From positions 2,914,001-2,978,000 of the forward strand of contig NZ_CP139035.1 in assembly GCF_029854705.2 (NCBI RefSeq): a stretch of DNA of 64,000 bases, in the 5' to 3' direction. The position numbers and the translations under genes were made by a program. Each line of letters begins with the position of its first letter. The first letter of the stretch is position 1. The DNA comes from Akkermansia sp. N21116 (GTDB lineage: Bacteria > Verrucomicrobiota > Verrucomicrobiia > Verrucomicrobiales > Akkermansiaceae). The notes under the pieces were generated by a model. That model made no database searches and was not told the origin of the DNA. It saw nothing but the letters and a program-made list of their open reading frames with translations. This document shows, in pieces, positions 28,969 to 38,142 of this stretch.

Positions 28969-30000
28969 ATGCTAAGGGGGATCAACCGTTTTCCTTTACC
29001 ACTCGTGCCATCGTCTCCTCCATCCCTGCTCAATTCTTCCTGGCCCGATGCCCACTGGGACGTATCGGGAATCTTTTCCAATGACCTCGAATTGGCGCAT
29101 ATTCACGACTATTTTCTGAAGTACTTTGGAATCCAATTATTTACACTCGTCCACGGTTCCCCTCTCTTGCTCTGGAACAGCGGACGCGTCCTCCCTCATT
29201 TGATCCGTTCGGCCCGGGAAATCGAACAATGCCTGAACACATGGTTCCGGAGAAACGTAGCCATCGATTTAACGTTTTCCAACCCCTATATTCATGAGGA
29301 TCATCTCAAGCTTCCTCTGGGCAACGACTTGCTGCAAATCGTAGAAGCCAACAACCCGACCGGTAATAATGGCGTTATCATGTCCTCCGATCTGTTTTAT
29401 GAATACGTTCGGACGAAATACCCCGGCCTCAAAACAGTCTCTTCCATCCTGAAAGTGACCATGGAACGAGGAGGCGGCAAGCTGGATTATTACCTCCGCC
29501 TTGCCGATCAATACGACAAAGTCATGGTACATCCGGATGACAATACCAATTACGACCTGCTGGAAAAGCTGGAAGATAAAAGCAAATTTGAAATCCTCGT
29601 CAACGAGAATTGTACCCGCCAATGCCCCATCCGGCGCAAGCATTATGATTCTTTGTCAAAGACATCCCTCAATTTCCTGGGATACGGCGACAGCTTCGAG
29701 GAACTCCGCCTCAACAACGCCTGTTCGCATCTGGATGTTCTGATGGGCAATGGTCCTCACTGTACGACCCAGCTCTCACGCCAGGAGATGAGGCGACTCT
29801 ACGAAATGGGATTCCGCCAGTTTAAAATCCAGGGACGCGGCCTCAGTCATTCCGGGGCTCAAATCCTGGATATCCTGAGACTGATGCTGAATGACGACAG
29901 AAGTACGCCCGATACCATGGCCTATGCCGTCATGAAATGCCTGGAATCCTTCGGCGCCATGCCTCCCCATGAGACTTTACCCCAGCCCTCCATGCCATGA
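28969..30000 (+). CDS. U32/UbiU-like TIM-barrel protein with four cysteines
   Basis: Product of 343 residues, no signal peptide. The order of motifs recalls the U32/UbiU-YhbV superfamily: IMSSDLFYEYVRTKYPGLK, then DKVMVHPDDNTNYDLLEKL, then ILVNENCTRQCPIRRKHY. Four cysteines (two in NENCTRQC, one in NNACSHL, one in GPHC) could hold a [4Fe-4S] cluster as in UbiU/UbiV (inference). The reaction is unknown; U32 relatives act in RNA, ubiquinone and heme-related hydroxylations or in proteolysis. It overlaps the next gene by four bases (ATGA, 29997-30000), and that gene is a divergent paralog. Confidence 0.72.
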   Translation: MLRGINRFPLPLVPSSPPSLLNSSWPDAHWDVSGIFSNDLELAHIHDYFLKYFGIQLFTLVHGSPLLLWNSGRVLPHLIRSAREIEQCLNTWFRRNVAIDLTFSNPYIHEDHLKLPLGNDLLQIVEANNPTGNNGVIMSSDLFYEYVRTKYPGLKTVSSILKVTMERGGGKLDYYLRLADQYDKVMVHPDDNTNYDLLEKLEDKSKFEILVNENCTRQCPIRRKHYDSLSKTSLNFLGYGDSFEELRLNNACSHLDVLMGNGPHCTTQLSRQEMRRLYEMGFRQFKIQGRGLSHSGAQILDILRLMLNDDRSTPDTMAYAVMKCLESFGAMPPHETLPQPSMP

Positions 30001-31058
30001 AGTTCGAATTCAATCTGTCCGGTTCCCCGGAACCCGTCACTCCTCGTCCACTCTCAGAGCTGCTCCATCCGTCACTTCCCCCGGCGTCCTGGACAATCGG
30101 GGGTACCGGTATCTGGGATTCATTAATGGAAATGTGTCTGGCAATGATCAACACGATCTCCTCCCCCGAAGGCGCAAAACCGAATTTCACCCTGACTCCG
30201 TCCTGCCTATGGACGCTGGAGCCGTTTGAACCCGGGAAGAATACTTCCCTTGACCGCATCGAATCGATCCTGAACTTATACTCGGAAGAAAATGCCGGCG
30301 TGTTCCTGAATTTCGACAATCCACGGCTCCAGCAACGGGATTTGGAAGATTCGTATGGGAACGCCCTGTTTGAATTACTGCTCTCCGCCAATGCCCGCCA
30401 TCTCCACGGAGTCTATGTTGCCAGCGACCTTCTAGCCCGGCATCTGCGGCAGAAATGCCCCGGCCTCAATATTCGTCTTGGAATGAACCGTCTGCTGATG
30501 GAAAAAAAACGCGATGCCGGCTTTTACAATATGCTGGCCACTAAATTCAACCGCGTTGCCATAGATCCGAGGGATACTCTGGATGCAAAATTACTCTCCC
30601 GCCTTCGAGAGAAGAAAAAATTCGAGATCACGGTCAATGATCTCGGCATTTTTCCCATGGCGGGGCGGGAAGCTTTCTGGGAGGCTGTCTGCAAGCTGAA
30701 GCGCGAACCATGGAACATGGATCTGGTTTCCAAATGCAAGAATTTGTTCTCTAAATGGACAGGAGGCTGCTCTCCGTTGTTACCGCCGGGATGCAGGCCG
30801 CTCTGCCTCTCCCAACAGGAAATCGACACATTAATTCACATGGGATTTCGCCATTTCAGAATTCAGTCGGAAACCATCCGCAGCGAACTTGCCATGGCCT
30901 GGGCCATTACACGCTGGTTTCTAAACCCGGATTCTTCTCTGAGTCATCGAAAAGCCGTCATCGAATATGGAATTCTCGGCCATCGCCCCGGGGAGGCTCA
31001 CAAACTCCCGACAGGAACCGGAAACTATTTTTTCCGAAATTCCGAAATGCAAACATAA
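29997..31058 (+). CDS. Divergent paralog of the U32-like protein, cysteine motif lost
   Basis: Product of 353 residues, translationally coupled to the preceding gene. The same block order is visible: FLNFDNPRLQQRDLED aligned with TFSNPYIHEDHLKL, VYVASDLLARHLRQKCPGLN with IMSSDLFYEYVRTKYPGLK, and MGFRHFRIQSETI with MGFRQFKIQGRGL. Where the partner has NENCTRQCP, this protein has NDLGIFPMA. It carries other cysteines instead, near GGCSPLLPPGCRPLC. This looks like an old duplication followed by specialisation, possibly giving a heterodimer as with UbiU-UbiV (inference). Function unknown. Confidence 0.7.
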   Translation: MKFEFNLSGSPEPVTPRPLSELLHPSLPPASWTIGGTGIWDSLMEMCLAMINTISSPEGAKPNFTLTPSCLWTLEPFEPGKNTSLDRIESILNLYSEENAGVFLNFDNPRLQQRDLEDSYGNALFELLLSANARHLHGVYVASDLLARHLRQKCPGLNIRLGMNRLLMEKKRDAGFYNMLATKFNRVAIDPRDTLDAKLLSRLREKKKFEITVNDLGIFPMAGREAFWEAVCKLKREPWNMDLVSKCKNLFSKWTGGCSPLLPPGCRPLCLSQQEIDTLIHMGFRHFRIQSETIRSELAMAWAITRWFLNPDSSLSHRKAVIEYGILGHRPGEAHKLPTGTGNYFFRNSEMQT

Positions 31059-31076
31059 TCGCTGCAAAAATAACCA

Positions 31077-32357
31077 TCAGTAGGTCAGGAAACCATATTC
31101 CATAATCAAGGCCGCTTCCGTTTGCAGATTTTTTTCACGATTGGAATAGAGATCCCGGTACATTTTGCTGACCTCCTGCTGGTTGTTCTTGTATTCCTCC
31201 ACAGACAATGGCTGGGTAGCGTCCAGAAAAGCAGCCCGTTTTTTGATATAAGACGCCCACGCTTCAAAGTCTTCCCGACTCTTCATCAACTTCTTCACTT
31301 TGTCCTTGCGCTCCAACGCCCTCATGAAAACCTCTTTTTCCAGGATGGCATGGGATGCCTTGGCCGACTGAAGGTTATCCCACACGCTCAGCTTGGTATC
31401 CAACTGCAGGGAAAGGTTCATATTCACATACATATCCCCGCTGTCGGCAAAAAAGCCGCCATACGTACCACCGGTGTTCGTAAAAAGAGAAGGGCTGTAA
31501 AAATTGACATTCAACTCGGGGAAATACCTCATCTTGATCCCCAAAACATTCAGGCGGGATGCCTCCAACTCCATGGCCATCATCGCCAGAACGAGATGAT
31601 CCAACTTACCGGATGCCGCCTTATAACGGTCCCAGGAAACTTTGGGTACGGTTTTTTCATCAATTTGCCAGCGGTAATGCGTGTCGCCCATCAGGGAAAT
31701 CAGTTCCATTGCCAGGGTACGGGATTTTTCACACCACTCATAGTCGACATTGGAAACCGTTCCGTCACTCCGTTCCTTAATGTCCGATTCCTGTTTGGAG
31801 AGTTCATACCGGGCTCTGGCAATTTCAAGACTGCGGACATTTTTATACAATTTGGAAATGAGTTCCCTCTTCTTCATTTCCATGGATTTATTAGCCCGGA
31901 ACACGGATGCTTTAGCCGTATAGTAGGTAATGGGAATCTGTGTCAGGGACGGGAGATTGAAGAGGATGTTCGTATGGAAACCGATGTCATCGCTGGACAC
32001 GCTCCCCAGGTTTCCGATGTCTTTCGTCATCAGGGCATCCAGGTTCACGCCGGGGATCATATCCATGTACACGCGGCGCACTCTCCGTTCGGCATCGTCG
32101 ATCGACAACTGCCCCTGTTTGATTTCCAAATTGTTTTTCAGGGCAAAAGCCACAGCGTCGTTCCACGAAACCTTGCGCACGGGCAGTTGATCCAGGTCAG
32201 GTTGCCTTTCCACCTCGGCAGAAAGCGCCTCTACACGCTTCTGTACCATCTTTTCGACAGAACAGGAGGTCACGGCCAGCATCATACCGCCCGCCGCCAC
32301 AATACGCCAGAACCCGGAAGGCATGTTCAAAAGATTCAACACGTTCATACAGTTCAT
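31077..32357 (-). CDS. TolC-family outer membrane efflux lipoprotein
   Basis: Outer-membrane channel of a tripartite pump, 426 residues. A lipobox is visible (MLAVTSC followed by SVEK), so the mature protein is probably lipidated like OprM/CusC. The helical TolC repeats are recognisable: VSWNDAVAFALKNNLEIKQG, LEIARARYELSK and the repeat half starting FPELNVNFYSPSLF. The length matches the family. Other possible starts are ATGs 3 and 11 codons downstream; the latter gives a standard lipoprotein signal. It is the last gene of an operon with a fusion protein, ATPase and permease. Confidence 0.85.
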   Translation of the reverse strand: MNCMNVLNLLNMPSGFWRIVAAGGMMLAVTSCSVEKMVQKRVEALSAEVERQPDLDQLPVRKVSWNDAVAFALKNNLEIKQGQLSIDDAERRVRRVYMDMIPGVNLDALMTKDIGNLGSVSSDDIGFHTNILFNLPSLTQIPITYYTAKASVFRANKSMEMKKRELISKLYKNVRSLEIARARYELSKQESDIKERSDGTVSNVDYEWCEKSRTLAMELISLMGDTHYRWQIDEKTVPKVSWDRYKAASGKLDHLVLAMMAMELEASRLNVLGIKMRYFPELNVNFYSPSLFTNTGGTYGGFFADSGDMYVNMNLSLQLDTKLSVWDNLQSAKASHAILEKEVFMRALERKDKVKKLMKSREDFEAWASYIKKRAAFLDATQPLSVEEYKNNQQEVSKMYRDLYSNREKNLQTEAALIMEYGFLTY

Positions 32358-32444
32358 GGCAAACGGAAATAAATAGGAAAAGCGACAAGAGTTTATACCA
32401 TTCCGGACTCACTGCCCAACATATTTTTAGTATTTCGGATACGA

Positions 32445-33581
32445 TTATTTCAAAACGCGGCCAATCTCACGGTAAGCCGATACCATAATCGGAACGGATG
32501 AGACCAGGACACAGACAACGAGAGAGGCGGAAAGAAGGATGATTTCCGGGAGGAGTTCCTGGATTCCAAGCAGAGGATTGGCTCCTTTGAAGAATTCCCT
32601 GAGGAGCATGTCCTGCACCCGGATAAACACCACGACGGCCAGGACAAAAGCCCCCAATACCACGAAAAGGTTCTCTGCAATAAAGGTCATGACCAGCATG
32701 AATGGCTGGACGCCAAAACTCTTCATCAATGTGTACACATACTCGTTCTGCCGGAATTCCATCGATGCCAAAGCCGTCAGCAGAATCCCTACAATGAAGG
32801 CGATTCCCAGGGAGAAACCGGCACGGCACTCCGTCTGGTTATCCAGCAGGGATTCCAGCTTCTTCAGAATAGAGGCGCTGCTTCGGGCGTGGGTTGTCGT
32901 TCCGTCGAGACGGCCGATGTTATTCAATGTATCCTCAACCAACTTGAGCGTCACATAGTTCATTTCCTTGACGCGTACCAAAAAGTTGCGATGCACCATC
33001 GCGTTGCTGCCGGACAAATCCACAACGCCTTCCGGCACGAGAATAACACCCCGGCTATACACATGCGCCAATACATGTCCGGAAGGCATTTCCCTCACAA
33101 CAATGGGAAAGGAAAAATCTTCCACCGTCAATTTGGACGGAGCCGGAAGCACGCCTTCGCTTCGAGGCATAAGTGCCAGATAGGGGAATTCCTGGAGGGG
33201 CAAATCTTTCAGCCCGGACAAGGATTCGTCACTGTAAGCGACAATAGGGATTTTCTTCCCTTCAATGTCACCGACGGACAATTCGCTGACAATCACCATC
33301 TCGGCATCGCAAAGGGAGGAAAGGCTTTCTTTCATCAACCTGGTTTTCCCCGGATCCGCCTTGGTCTCAAAATCGGACATGATAACCATGTCCCCCCCAT
33401 TCTTCCGCACTTCATTTCTCAAAGTCTGAGTCGAAATCACATACGTGGCCAAGACGGACAAGGCACACACAGACAGGAAAAACACCACGAGAATACGCGA
33501 CAACAGACTGGAAGGGCGTTCCTTCCAGCGGTACAACGTATCCTTAAAGAGATACAGGCTGGTTAAAATCAATGACTTCAT
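32445..33581 (-). CDS. ABC transporter permease, FtsX/MacB-like
   Basis: Inner-membrane permease of 378 residues. One span near the N-terminus (ILVVFFLSVCALSVLATYV) is followed by about 200 periplasmic residues. Three C-terminal spans follow (SLGIAFIVGILLTALAS, FIAENLFVVLGAFVLAVVVF and IILLSASLVVCVLVSSVPIM). This 1+3 topology is that of MacB/LolC/FtsX mechanotransmission permeases. The ATG has a good GGAGA site seven bases upstream, inside the ATPase gene, so the 38-base overlap with that gene appears genuine. The fused ATPase of MacB is here a separate gene. Substrate unknown. Confidence 0.88.
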   Translation of the reverse strand: MKSLILTSLYLFKDTLYRWKERPSSLLSRILVVFFLSVCALSVLATYVISTQTLRNEVRKNGGDMVIMSDFETKADPGKTRLMKESLSSLCDAEMVIVSELSVGDIEGKKIPIVAYSDESLSGLKDLPLQEFPYLALMPRSEGVLPAPSKLTVEDFSFPIVVREMPSGHVLAHVYSRGVILVPEGVVDLSGSNAMVHRNFLVRVKEMNYVTLKLVEDTLNNIGRLDGTTTHARSSASILKKLESLLDNQTECRAGFSLGIAFIVGILLTALASMEFRQNEYVYTLMKSFGVQPFMLVMTFIAENLFVVLGAFVLAVVVFIRVQDMLLREFFKGANPLLGIQELLPEIILLSASLVVCVLVSSVPIMVSAYREIGRVLK

Positions 33582-34176
33582 CTGCTATCTCCAGAAGCCG
33601 GGCATCGTGTGTACTCACGATACAAATCTTGTTGGCGGCATCACTTACAATCAGGTTTTTAATAATGTTGGTGTTAAAGTCGTCCAAGCCCGATGTCGGC
33701 TCGTCCAATAACAAAATCGGGGAATCCTTCATGAGGGTTCTGGCAAGAGCCGCCCTCTGCGCCTGTCCACCGGAGAGGCTGTTCGCTTTTTTGTTCCGCA
33801 GGTCTTTCAATCCCAAGGCTTCCGTCAAATCGTCCGCACGCTTTTTCCACTTTGAAGACGGCATCATTGCCATTTCGGCACATAATCTCAAATTACGGCT
33901 CACCGTAGCCAGAGGAAGGAGGTTAATCCCCTGGAACATGTAGCTCACGTATTTCCGGCGAAACGCAAGGCTGTTGATCGAACAGCCATTGGGCGTCACA
34001 ATGTGACCGGAGGAAATTTTCAAATATCCCGCCAGGATTTTCAACAGAGTTGTTTTCCCGCACCCGGAATATCCCTTCAAGACGGTAATCCCCGCTGAAA
34101 ACGTCTTCGTATAACGATCGAAAACTTTTTTCCCGCGGACGTATTCAAACGTTACGGCATCACATTCAAGTTTCAT
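33544..34176 (-). CDS. ABC transporter ATP-binding protein
   Basis: Cytoplasmic ATPase of 210 residues powering the adjacent permease. All motifs are intact: Walker A GYSGCGKTT, Q-loop region FQGINLLP, signature LSGGQAQRAALA, Walker B ILLLDEPTSGLDD and H-loop STHD. This is the LolD/MacB-type subfamily. ATG 34176 overlaps the fusion-protein stop (ATGA). The earlier in-frame start at 34257 would lie wholly inside that gene and is rejected. Confidence 0.93.
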   Translation of the reverse strand: MKLECDAVTFEYVRGKKVFDRYTKTFSAGITVLKGYSGCGKTTLLKILAGYLKISSGHIVTPNGCSINSLAFRRKYVSYMFQGINLLPLATVSRNLRLCAEMAMMPSSKWKKRADDLTEALGLKDLRNKKANSLSGGQAQRAALARTLMKDSPILLLDEPTSGLDDFNTNIIKNLIVSDAANKICIVSTHDARLLEIADEVIDFNQPVSL

Positions 34177-35258
34177 TTCTTGCGGGCGAAAAGTTGAGTT
34201 TCCCCGATCAAAATCAATTCGTAATCGGGAGCCACCTGCTTGATGATTTCCTGCCAATCAATTGCGGCGGAAGCTAAAGGCAGACGGGCGAGATCCATCT
34301 TCCCGAACACGCGGATATCGTCATCAACCTTGAAGTAAAGTTTGGCCACACAATTGGCTCCCAGCATGGAATAGAGGATATCATGATCCTTGGGATCGAC
34401 CTTAAAGTAGAACACAAGCATGTCCATGTTCCCTCCCCCGGACTGATTCTTCTCCACTCTCTTGTGGGAAAAATGGCCGTCAATCACACAGGAATTATTC
34501 ACTTCCAGACTCAATTTCAATTTATCGGAAGGAATATTCGCAATTTCCGGATTGGAAATAACCACTGTCAGATAAAATGCCGAATCATCGCAGACGGCAG
34601 CAATTTCCTTCCCGGTTTCCAGGAATGCTCCTTCCTGGTCACTGGAATCATTTTTCTGAAATTGGTACTGAAGACGACCGTCATAAGGCATCTTTACTAC
34701 GTAGGATTCCTCTTTCTTCGCGAATTCCGCACGTTTTTGAGAATCAAGCAGCTCAATTTGCCGCTGCGCCAGTTCAATCTTTTCGTCAATGGTTTTCAGG
34801 ACTTCCTTGGAGGAATTGACATTCTTCCCGCTCTGGTCATAGAACTGACGTTCCTTGCGGGGCAGAGAACTGATGAATTCAATTTCTTCACGTTCCTTGC
34901 GCAATTTCTGAATTTCGTCTTTGCGAGCAACCCGTTCCTTGAGGATTTCCATCTCCATGGTCTTGCGATCCAGTTCCAAGTCCTCCTTGTTAACGCGGGC
35001 AATGATTGTTCCTTTTGCAATGCGCTTATCCGACGCCACCAGATCCGTCACAACACCCTGTGCCGGCATCATAAAGACGCGGGCCCGTTCCGGAGCTATT
35101 TTAGTACGGTACTGTCCGACGTAAAACCACTCTTTCCGGACGGCATCGGAAGTCCCGGTCTGTTCGCCGGAGGCATACGACAATTCGCCCAACGTCCCAA
35201 ACAAGACACACAAAATCCCAATCCAATACTTGAGCAACGAGATCATCCTTCCTTCCAT
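34173..35258 (-). CDS. HlyD/MacA-like periplasmic adaptor (membrane fusion protein)
   Basis: Adaptor linking an inner-membrane ABC permease to the TolC-like lipoprotein; about 361 residues. An N-terminal hydrophobic segment (LLKYWIGILCVLFGTLG) is followed by a lipoyl-type half motif (GVVTDLVASDKRIAKGTIIA). A long Glu/Lys/Arg coiled coil follows (KERVARKDEIQKLRKEREEI). The second lipoyl half (VVKMPYDGRLQYQFQ) and a beta-barrel region come after that. The start is uncertain: ATGs at 35258 and 35246 both fit; GAGGAGG lies 20 bases before the former. It is followed by the ATPase, permease and outer-membrane genes in one operon. Confidence 0.85.
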   Translation of the reverse strand: MEGRMISLLKYWIGILCVLFGTLGELSYASGEQTGTSDAVRKEWFYVGQYRTKIAPERARVFMMPAQGVVTDLVASDKRIAKGTIIARVNKEDLELDRKTMEMEILKERVARKDEIQKLRKEREEIEFISSLPRKERQFYDQSGKNVNSSKEVLKTIDEKIELAQRQIELLDSQKRAEFAKKEESYVVKMPYDGRLQYQFQKNDSSDQEGAFLETGKEIAAVCDDSAFYLTVVISNPEIANIPSDKLKLSLEVNNSCVIDGHFSHKRVEKNQSGGGNMDMLVFYFKVDPKDHDILYSMLGANCVAKLYFKVDDDIRVFGKMDLARLPLASAAIDWQEIIKQVAPDYELILIGETQLFARKK

Positions 35259-35354
35259 CGCTGAAAAAATAAGCGCAACCTCCTCAAAGGTCACGCTTAT
35301 TCATCTAAGTTCTGTGTACTACGCGGGATTCTCGCAGACAACTATCCCCGGAGG

Positions 35355-35897
35355 TTAATTATTGGCATTATAGTTGATCCCATAAATACCGGTTCCTTTG
35401 TATGTCTTTTTCTCCGTTGCGGTTTCTTCGTGACCATCAAGGGTTACCTCATAATCGCAATTACCGGAAAGATAGGTAGGAAGCTTACCGGATTCCTCCA
35501 CCTTGTCTCCAAGATCCAACGTAGCCTGAACACCCGCCTGCATATACAAAACATGAATGACAGGCCCGGGATACGTAATATAGGACTCATCTACATACCT
35601 GAAAGACGTTGTAAATATGGCTCTGGTGCCGGTTCTCTGGAAAGAGAACGCAACATTAGTGGCGGGATCTTTGCCTTTAAACGTCATCTGCCCGACATTG
35701 TTATTGGTAACAACGCAGGTCAGGAACAGTGGGGCATCGCTAGACTCGTTCATATTCAAGTCCAGTCTGGAACCGACAGGAAGCGAATCCCACGCACTCG
35801 TATTGTTACTCCCGCTACCACCGCAGGATACGAAGTTGAACGCTACAAGAGCAAGCGCGAAGAGAGAGGCTGATTTTTTAACAGAAGGAAATCTCAT
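35355..35897 (-). CDS. Small lipoprotein of unknown function
   Basis: Product of 180 residues with a lipoprotein signal (LFALALVAFNFVSC, Cys followed by GGSGSNN). The mature part is beta-rich, with Thr, Asn and Gly, and contains only one more cysteine pair (CVV, NCDYEV). I recognise no family. It has a strong promoter of its own at 35922-35949 and lies about 96 bases upstream of the efflux adaptor, so it could be the first gene of that operon. Confidence 0.75.
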   Translation of the reverse strand: MRFPSVKKSASLFALALVAFNFVSCGGSGSNNTSAWDSLPVGSRLDLNMNESSDAPLFLTCVVTNNNVGQMTFKGKDPATNVAFSFQRTGTRAIFTTSFRYVDESYITYPGPVIHVLYMQAGVQATLDLGDKVEESGKLPTYLSGNCDYEVTLDGHEETATEKKTYKGTGIYGINYNANN

Positions 35898-35921
35898 ACC
35901 AGGAATAGTGCAGTGTTCCTA

Positions 35922-35949
35922 ACTATAGGAGATAGGGTGTTCGAGTCAA
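35922..35949 (-). promoter_or_regulatory. Sigma-70 promoter of the small lipoprotein gene
   Basis: On the minus strand TTGACT (35949-35944) and TATAGT (35927-35922) are separated by 16 bases. The predicted start of transcription leaves a leader of about 20 bases before the ATG at 35897. That leader contains a 5-bp inverted repeat (AGGAA / TTCCT). Confidence 0.65.
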
Positions 35950-36040
35950 TGAATAATTCATACAACTTGCAAGAGTATTGAAAGAAAGCGGTTTCCAGAG
36001 ACGAGACATCCTCTCTTCTTCCCATTCCACTCCGATTTTC

Positions 36041-38131
36041 CTACAGTCTCAGACCGATCTGATATACCAGTATTGCGAGGAACAGACCCATAAAGTTCAG
36101 GAAAAGTACATTCCCGAGTGTGAACAACCACGAGCCGGACTCCTTCTTCATCGTTGCGACCGTCGCCATGCATGGCATGGCAATCAGACAGACAAGCATG
36201 AGGCAAATCCCCTGCAGGGGAGAATAATGGGTACTGATCTCCCGGCGCAAAAGCGCCTGTTTTTCTCCGGAATCATCTTGAGCTCCCTCCGGTACGGCGT
36301 ACAGGATACCGAGCTGGGCCACGAAAATTTCCTTGGCGGCAAAAGCTCCGATCAATGCGGAATTGGTCTTCCAATCCATCCCGGCATACTGGGTCAACGG
36401 CTCGAAAAAGCGTCCGATGGATGCCGAGTAGGAATGTTCCAAGACCTGGGCCGATGCGACGACGCCCCCATCTTCCTGACGAACGGTTTCGTCTTCAGAT
36501 CCCGGATGCGTGTTGAGAAACCAAAGGATTACGGATGCGAAAAGAATCATCCCTCCGGCTTTCTTTAAATACATCAAAGCCCGCTGCCACATGACCATCA
36601 TAAGGTTGCATGACGACGGCATCCTGTATGGAGGCAACTCCATGATGAACAATTCATCCCCACCCTTGAACAAAGTAGACTTCAACACACGTGCCGTGCT
36701 GACAGCCAGAAGGATTCCTATCAAATAGAAACACCACAGAATCTCGGCTTGATAACCTTCCGGAAACAAAGCCGTAATGAAGAGAACGAAAATAGGAAGC
36801 CGCGCTCCGCAACTCATCAAGGGAAGCACGAAAATAGTCGCCAAGCGGTCGCGGCGAGACTCAATGCTGCGCGTTGCCATCATGGCCGGCACCGTACAGC
36901 CGAAACCGATAAGCATGGGAATGAAACTCTTGCCATGCAACCCCATCTTATGCATGAACCTGTCCATGATGAAGGCGGCACGAGCCATATAACCGCTCTC
37001 TTCCAGCAAGGCGATGAATAAGAACAAAATCAGAATCGTCGGAATAAAGGACAAAACCCCTCCAACACCACCCAACACTCCGTCACACACGAGAGATTGT
37101 AATTGAGGGGAATCCGATAAGAGGCTACCCGCCTTCGCCCCCAACCACTCGAAAAAGGTCTCGGTCCATCCCACAAGAGGATCCCCCAAAGTAAACGTCA
37201 CGTAAAAAACAACGTACATGGCCACCAGAAACAGCGGTATACCGAACCAGCGGTGAGTTGCTACGGAATCCAGACGATCCGTCCAGAGAAGACGCTCCCG
37301 ACGATTTTCCAACAACACCTCGCGGACAAGACCGGAAATATAGCCGTACCGCCTGTCGGCAAAAACGACCGGAGCCGGGAGATTGTCCCTCTCGGTCAAC
37401 ACACGGCGGAGAAGAGCAGCCTTTTCAACGGCGGCCCTGCCCTCATTCCCTCGTTGCTCGAAACGTGAGACTATTTCCTGATCCCCTTCCAAAAGCTTTT
37501 CCGCCAAATAGGATTCAGGCTCGGGATCCCTGCCGGAAACGGCATTTCGGAGAGACTCCTTCATTTCCTCGATGACAGCTTCCTCGGTCACCCCGTAGGG
37601 CATGGGTTTAGGATGCTCATAGCCACCCGGTTTGAAGGCGACGGAAGCAATCATGCGCTTCAAGGTCTCAATCCCTTCGCCACGGGAACCCGAAGTCCGG
37701 ACGATGCGCACTCCCAGCAGTTTCTCCAGCAGTTCCACATCAAACAAAAGGCCCTGGGATTCCGCCTCATCCGTCATATTCATCACAAGGATTACGGGAA
37801 GAGAAAAATGCCAGAGTTGAAGCGTCAAATACAGATGGCGATCCAGATTGGTACTGTCTACCACATTGACAATCAAATCAATATCTTTTCCTGAAAGACT
37901 TTCCGTCACGACCCGTTCCTCGGGAGCGCCTCCGCCCAGGCGATATACCCCAGGAAGATCTACCGCAAGCACATCCCCCCTCTCCGTATGGATCACGCCA
38001 CTCTTACTCTCCACCGTCACTCCAGGGTAATTGCCAACGTGCTGCCGGGCGCCGGTCAGAGCATTGAAAATCGTCGTCTTGCCGCAATTGGGGTTTCCCA
38101 GCAAGGCCACTTTGGGCATGTGTTCTTTCAT
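36041..38131 (-). CDS. feoB: Ferrous iron transport protein B
   Basis: Inner-membrane Fe(II) transporter with an N-terminal GTPase, 696 residues. G motifs are clear: G1 GNPNCGKTT at residues 12-20, G2 region GVTVE, G3 DLPGVY, G4 NMTDEAE. The GDI-like helical region is followed by 8 or more membrane segments with the two Gate repeats (FIPTILILFLFIALLEESGY and the later LPPYRMPS block). Length is within the family range. feoA lies 11 bases upstream and a DtxR-type regulator precedes it. Expression is probably repressed by iron through that regulator (inference from the operator at 38521). Confidence 0.96.
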   Translation of the reverse strand: MKEHMPKVALLGNPNCGKTTIFNALTGARQHVGNYPGVTVESKSGVIHTERGDVLAVDLPGVYRLGGGAPEERVVTESLSGKDIDLIVNVVDSTNLDRHLYLTLQLWHFSLPVILVMNMTDEAESQGLLFDVELLEKLLGVRIVRTSGSRGEGIETLKRMIASVAFKPGGYEHPKPMPYGVTEEAVIEEMKESLRNAVSGRDPEPESYLAEKLLEGDQEIVSRFEQRGNEGRAAVEKAALLRRVLTERDNLPAPVVFADRRYGYISGLVREVLLENRRERLLWTDRLDSVATHRWFGIPLFLVAMYVVFYVTFTLGDPLVGWTETFFEWLGAKAGSLLSDSPQLQSLVCDGVLGGVGGVLSFIPTILILFLFIALLEESGYMARAAFIMDRFMHKMGLHGKSFIPMLIGFGCTVPAMMATRSIESRRDRLATIFVLPLMSCGARLPIFVLFITALFPEGYQAEILWCFYLIGILLAVSTARVLKSTLFKGGDELFIMELPPYRMPSSCNLMMVMWQRALMYLKKAGGMILFASVILWFLNTHPGSEDETVRQEDGGVVASAQVLEHSYSASIGRFFEPLTQYAGMDWKTNSALIGAFAAKEIFVAQLGILYAVPEGAQDDSGEKQALLRREISTHYSPLQGICLMLVCLIAMPCMATVATMKKESGSWLFTLGNVLFLNFMGLFLAILVYQIGLRL

Positions 38132-38142
38132 TGAACCTGTTT

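Noticed and set aside
31122-32372. 416-codon plus-strand frame opposite the TolC-like gene
   Set aside because: His/Gln-rich shadow translation; the minus-strand frame has a lipobox and family motifs.
34383-35264. 293-codon plus-strand frame opposite the efflux adaptor
   Set aside because: Shadow of the adaptor coding sequence; no domain recognisable.
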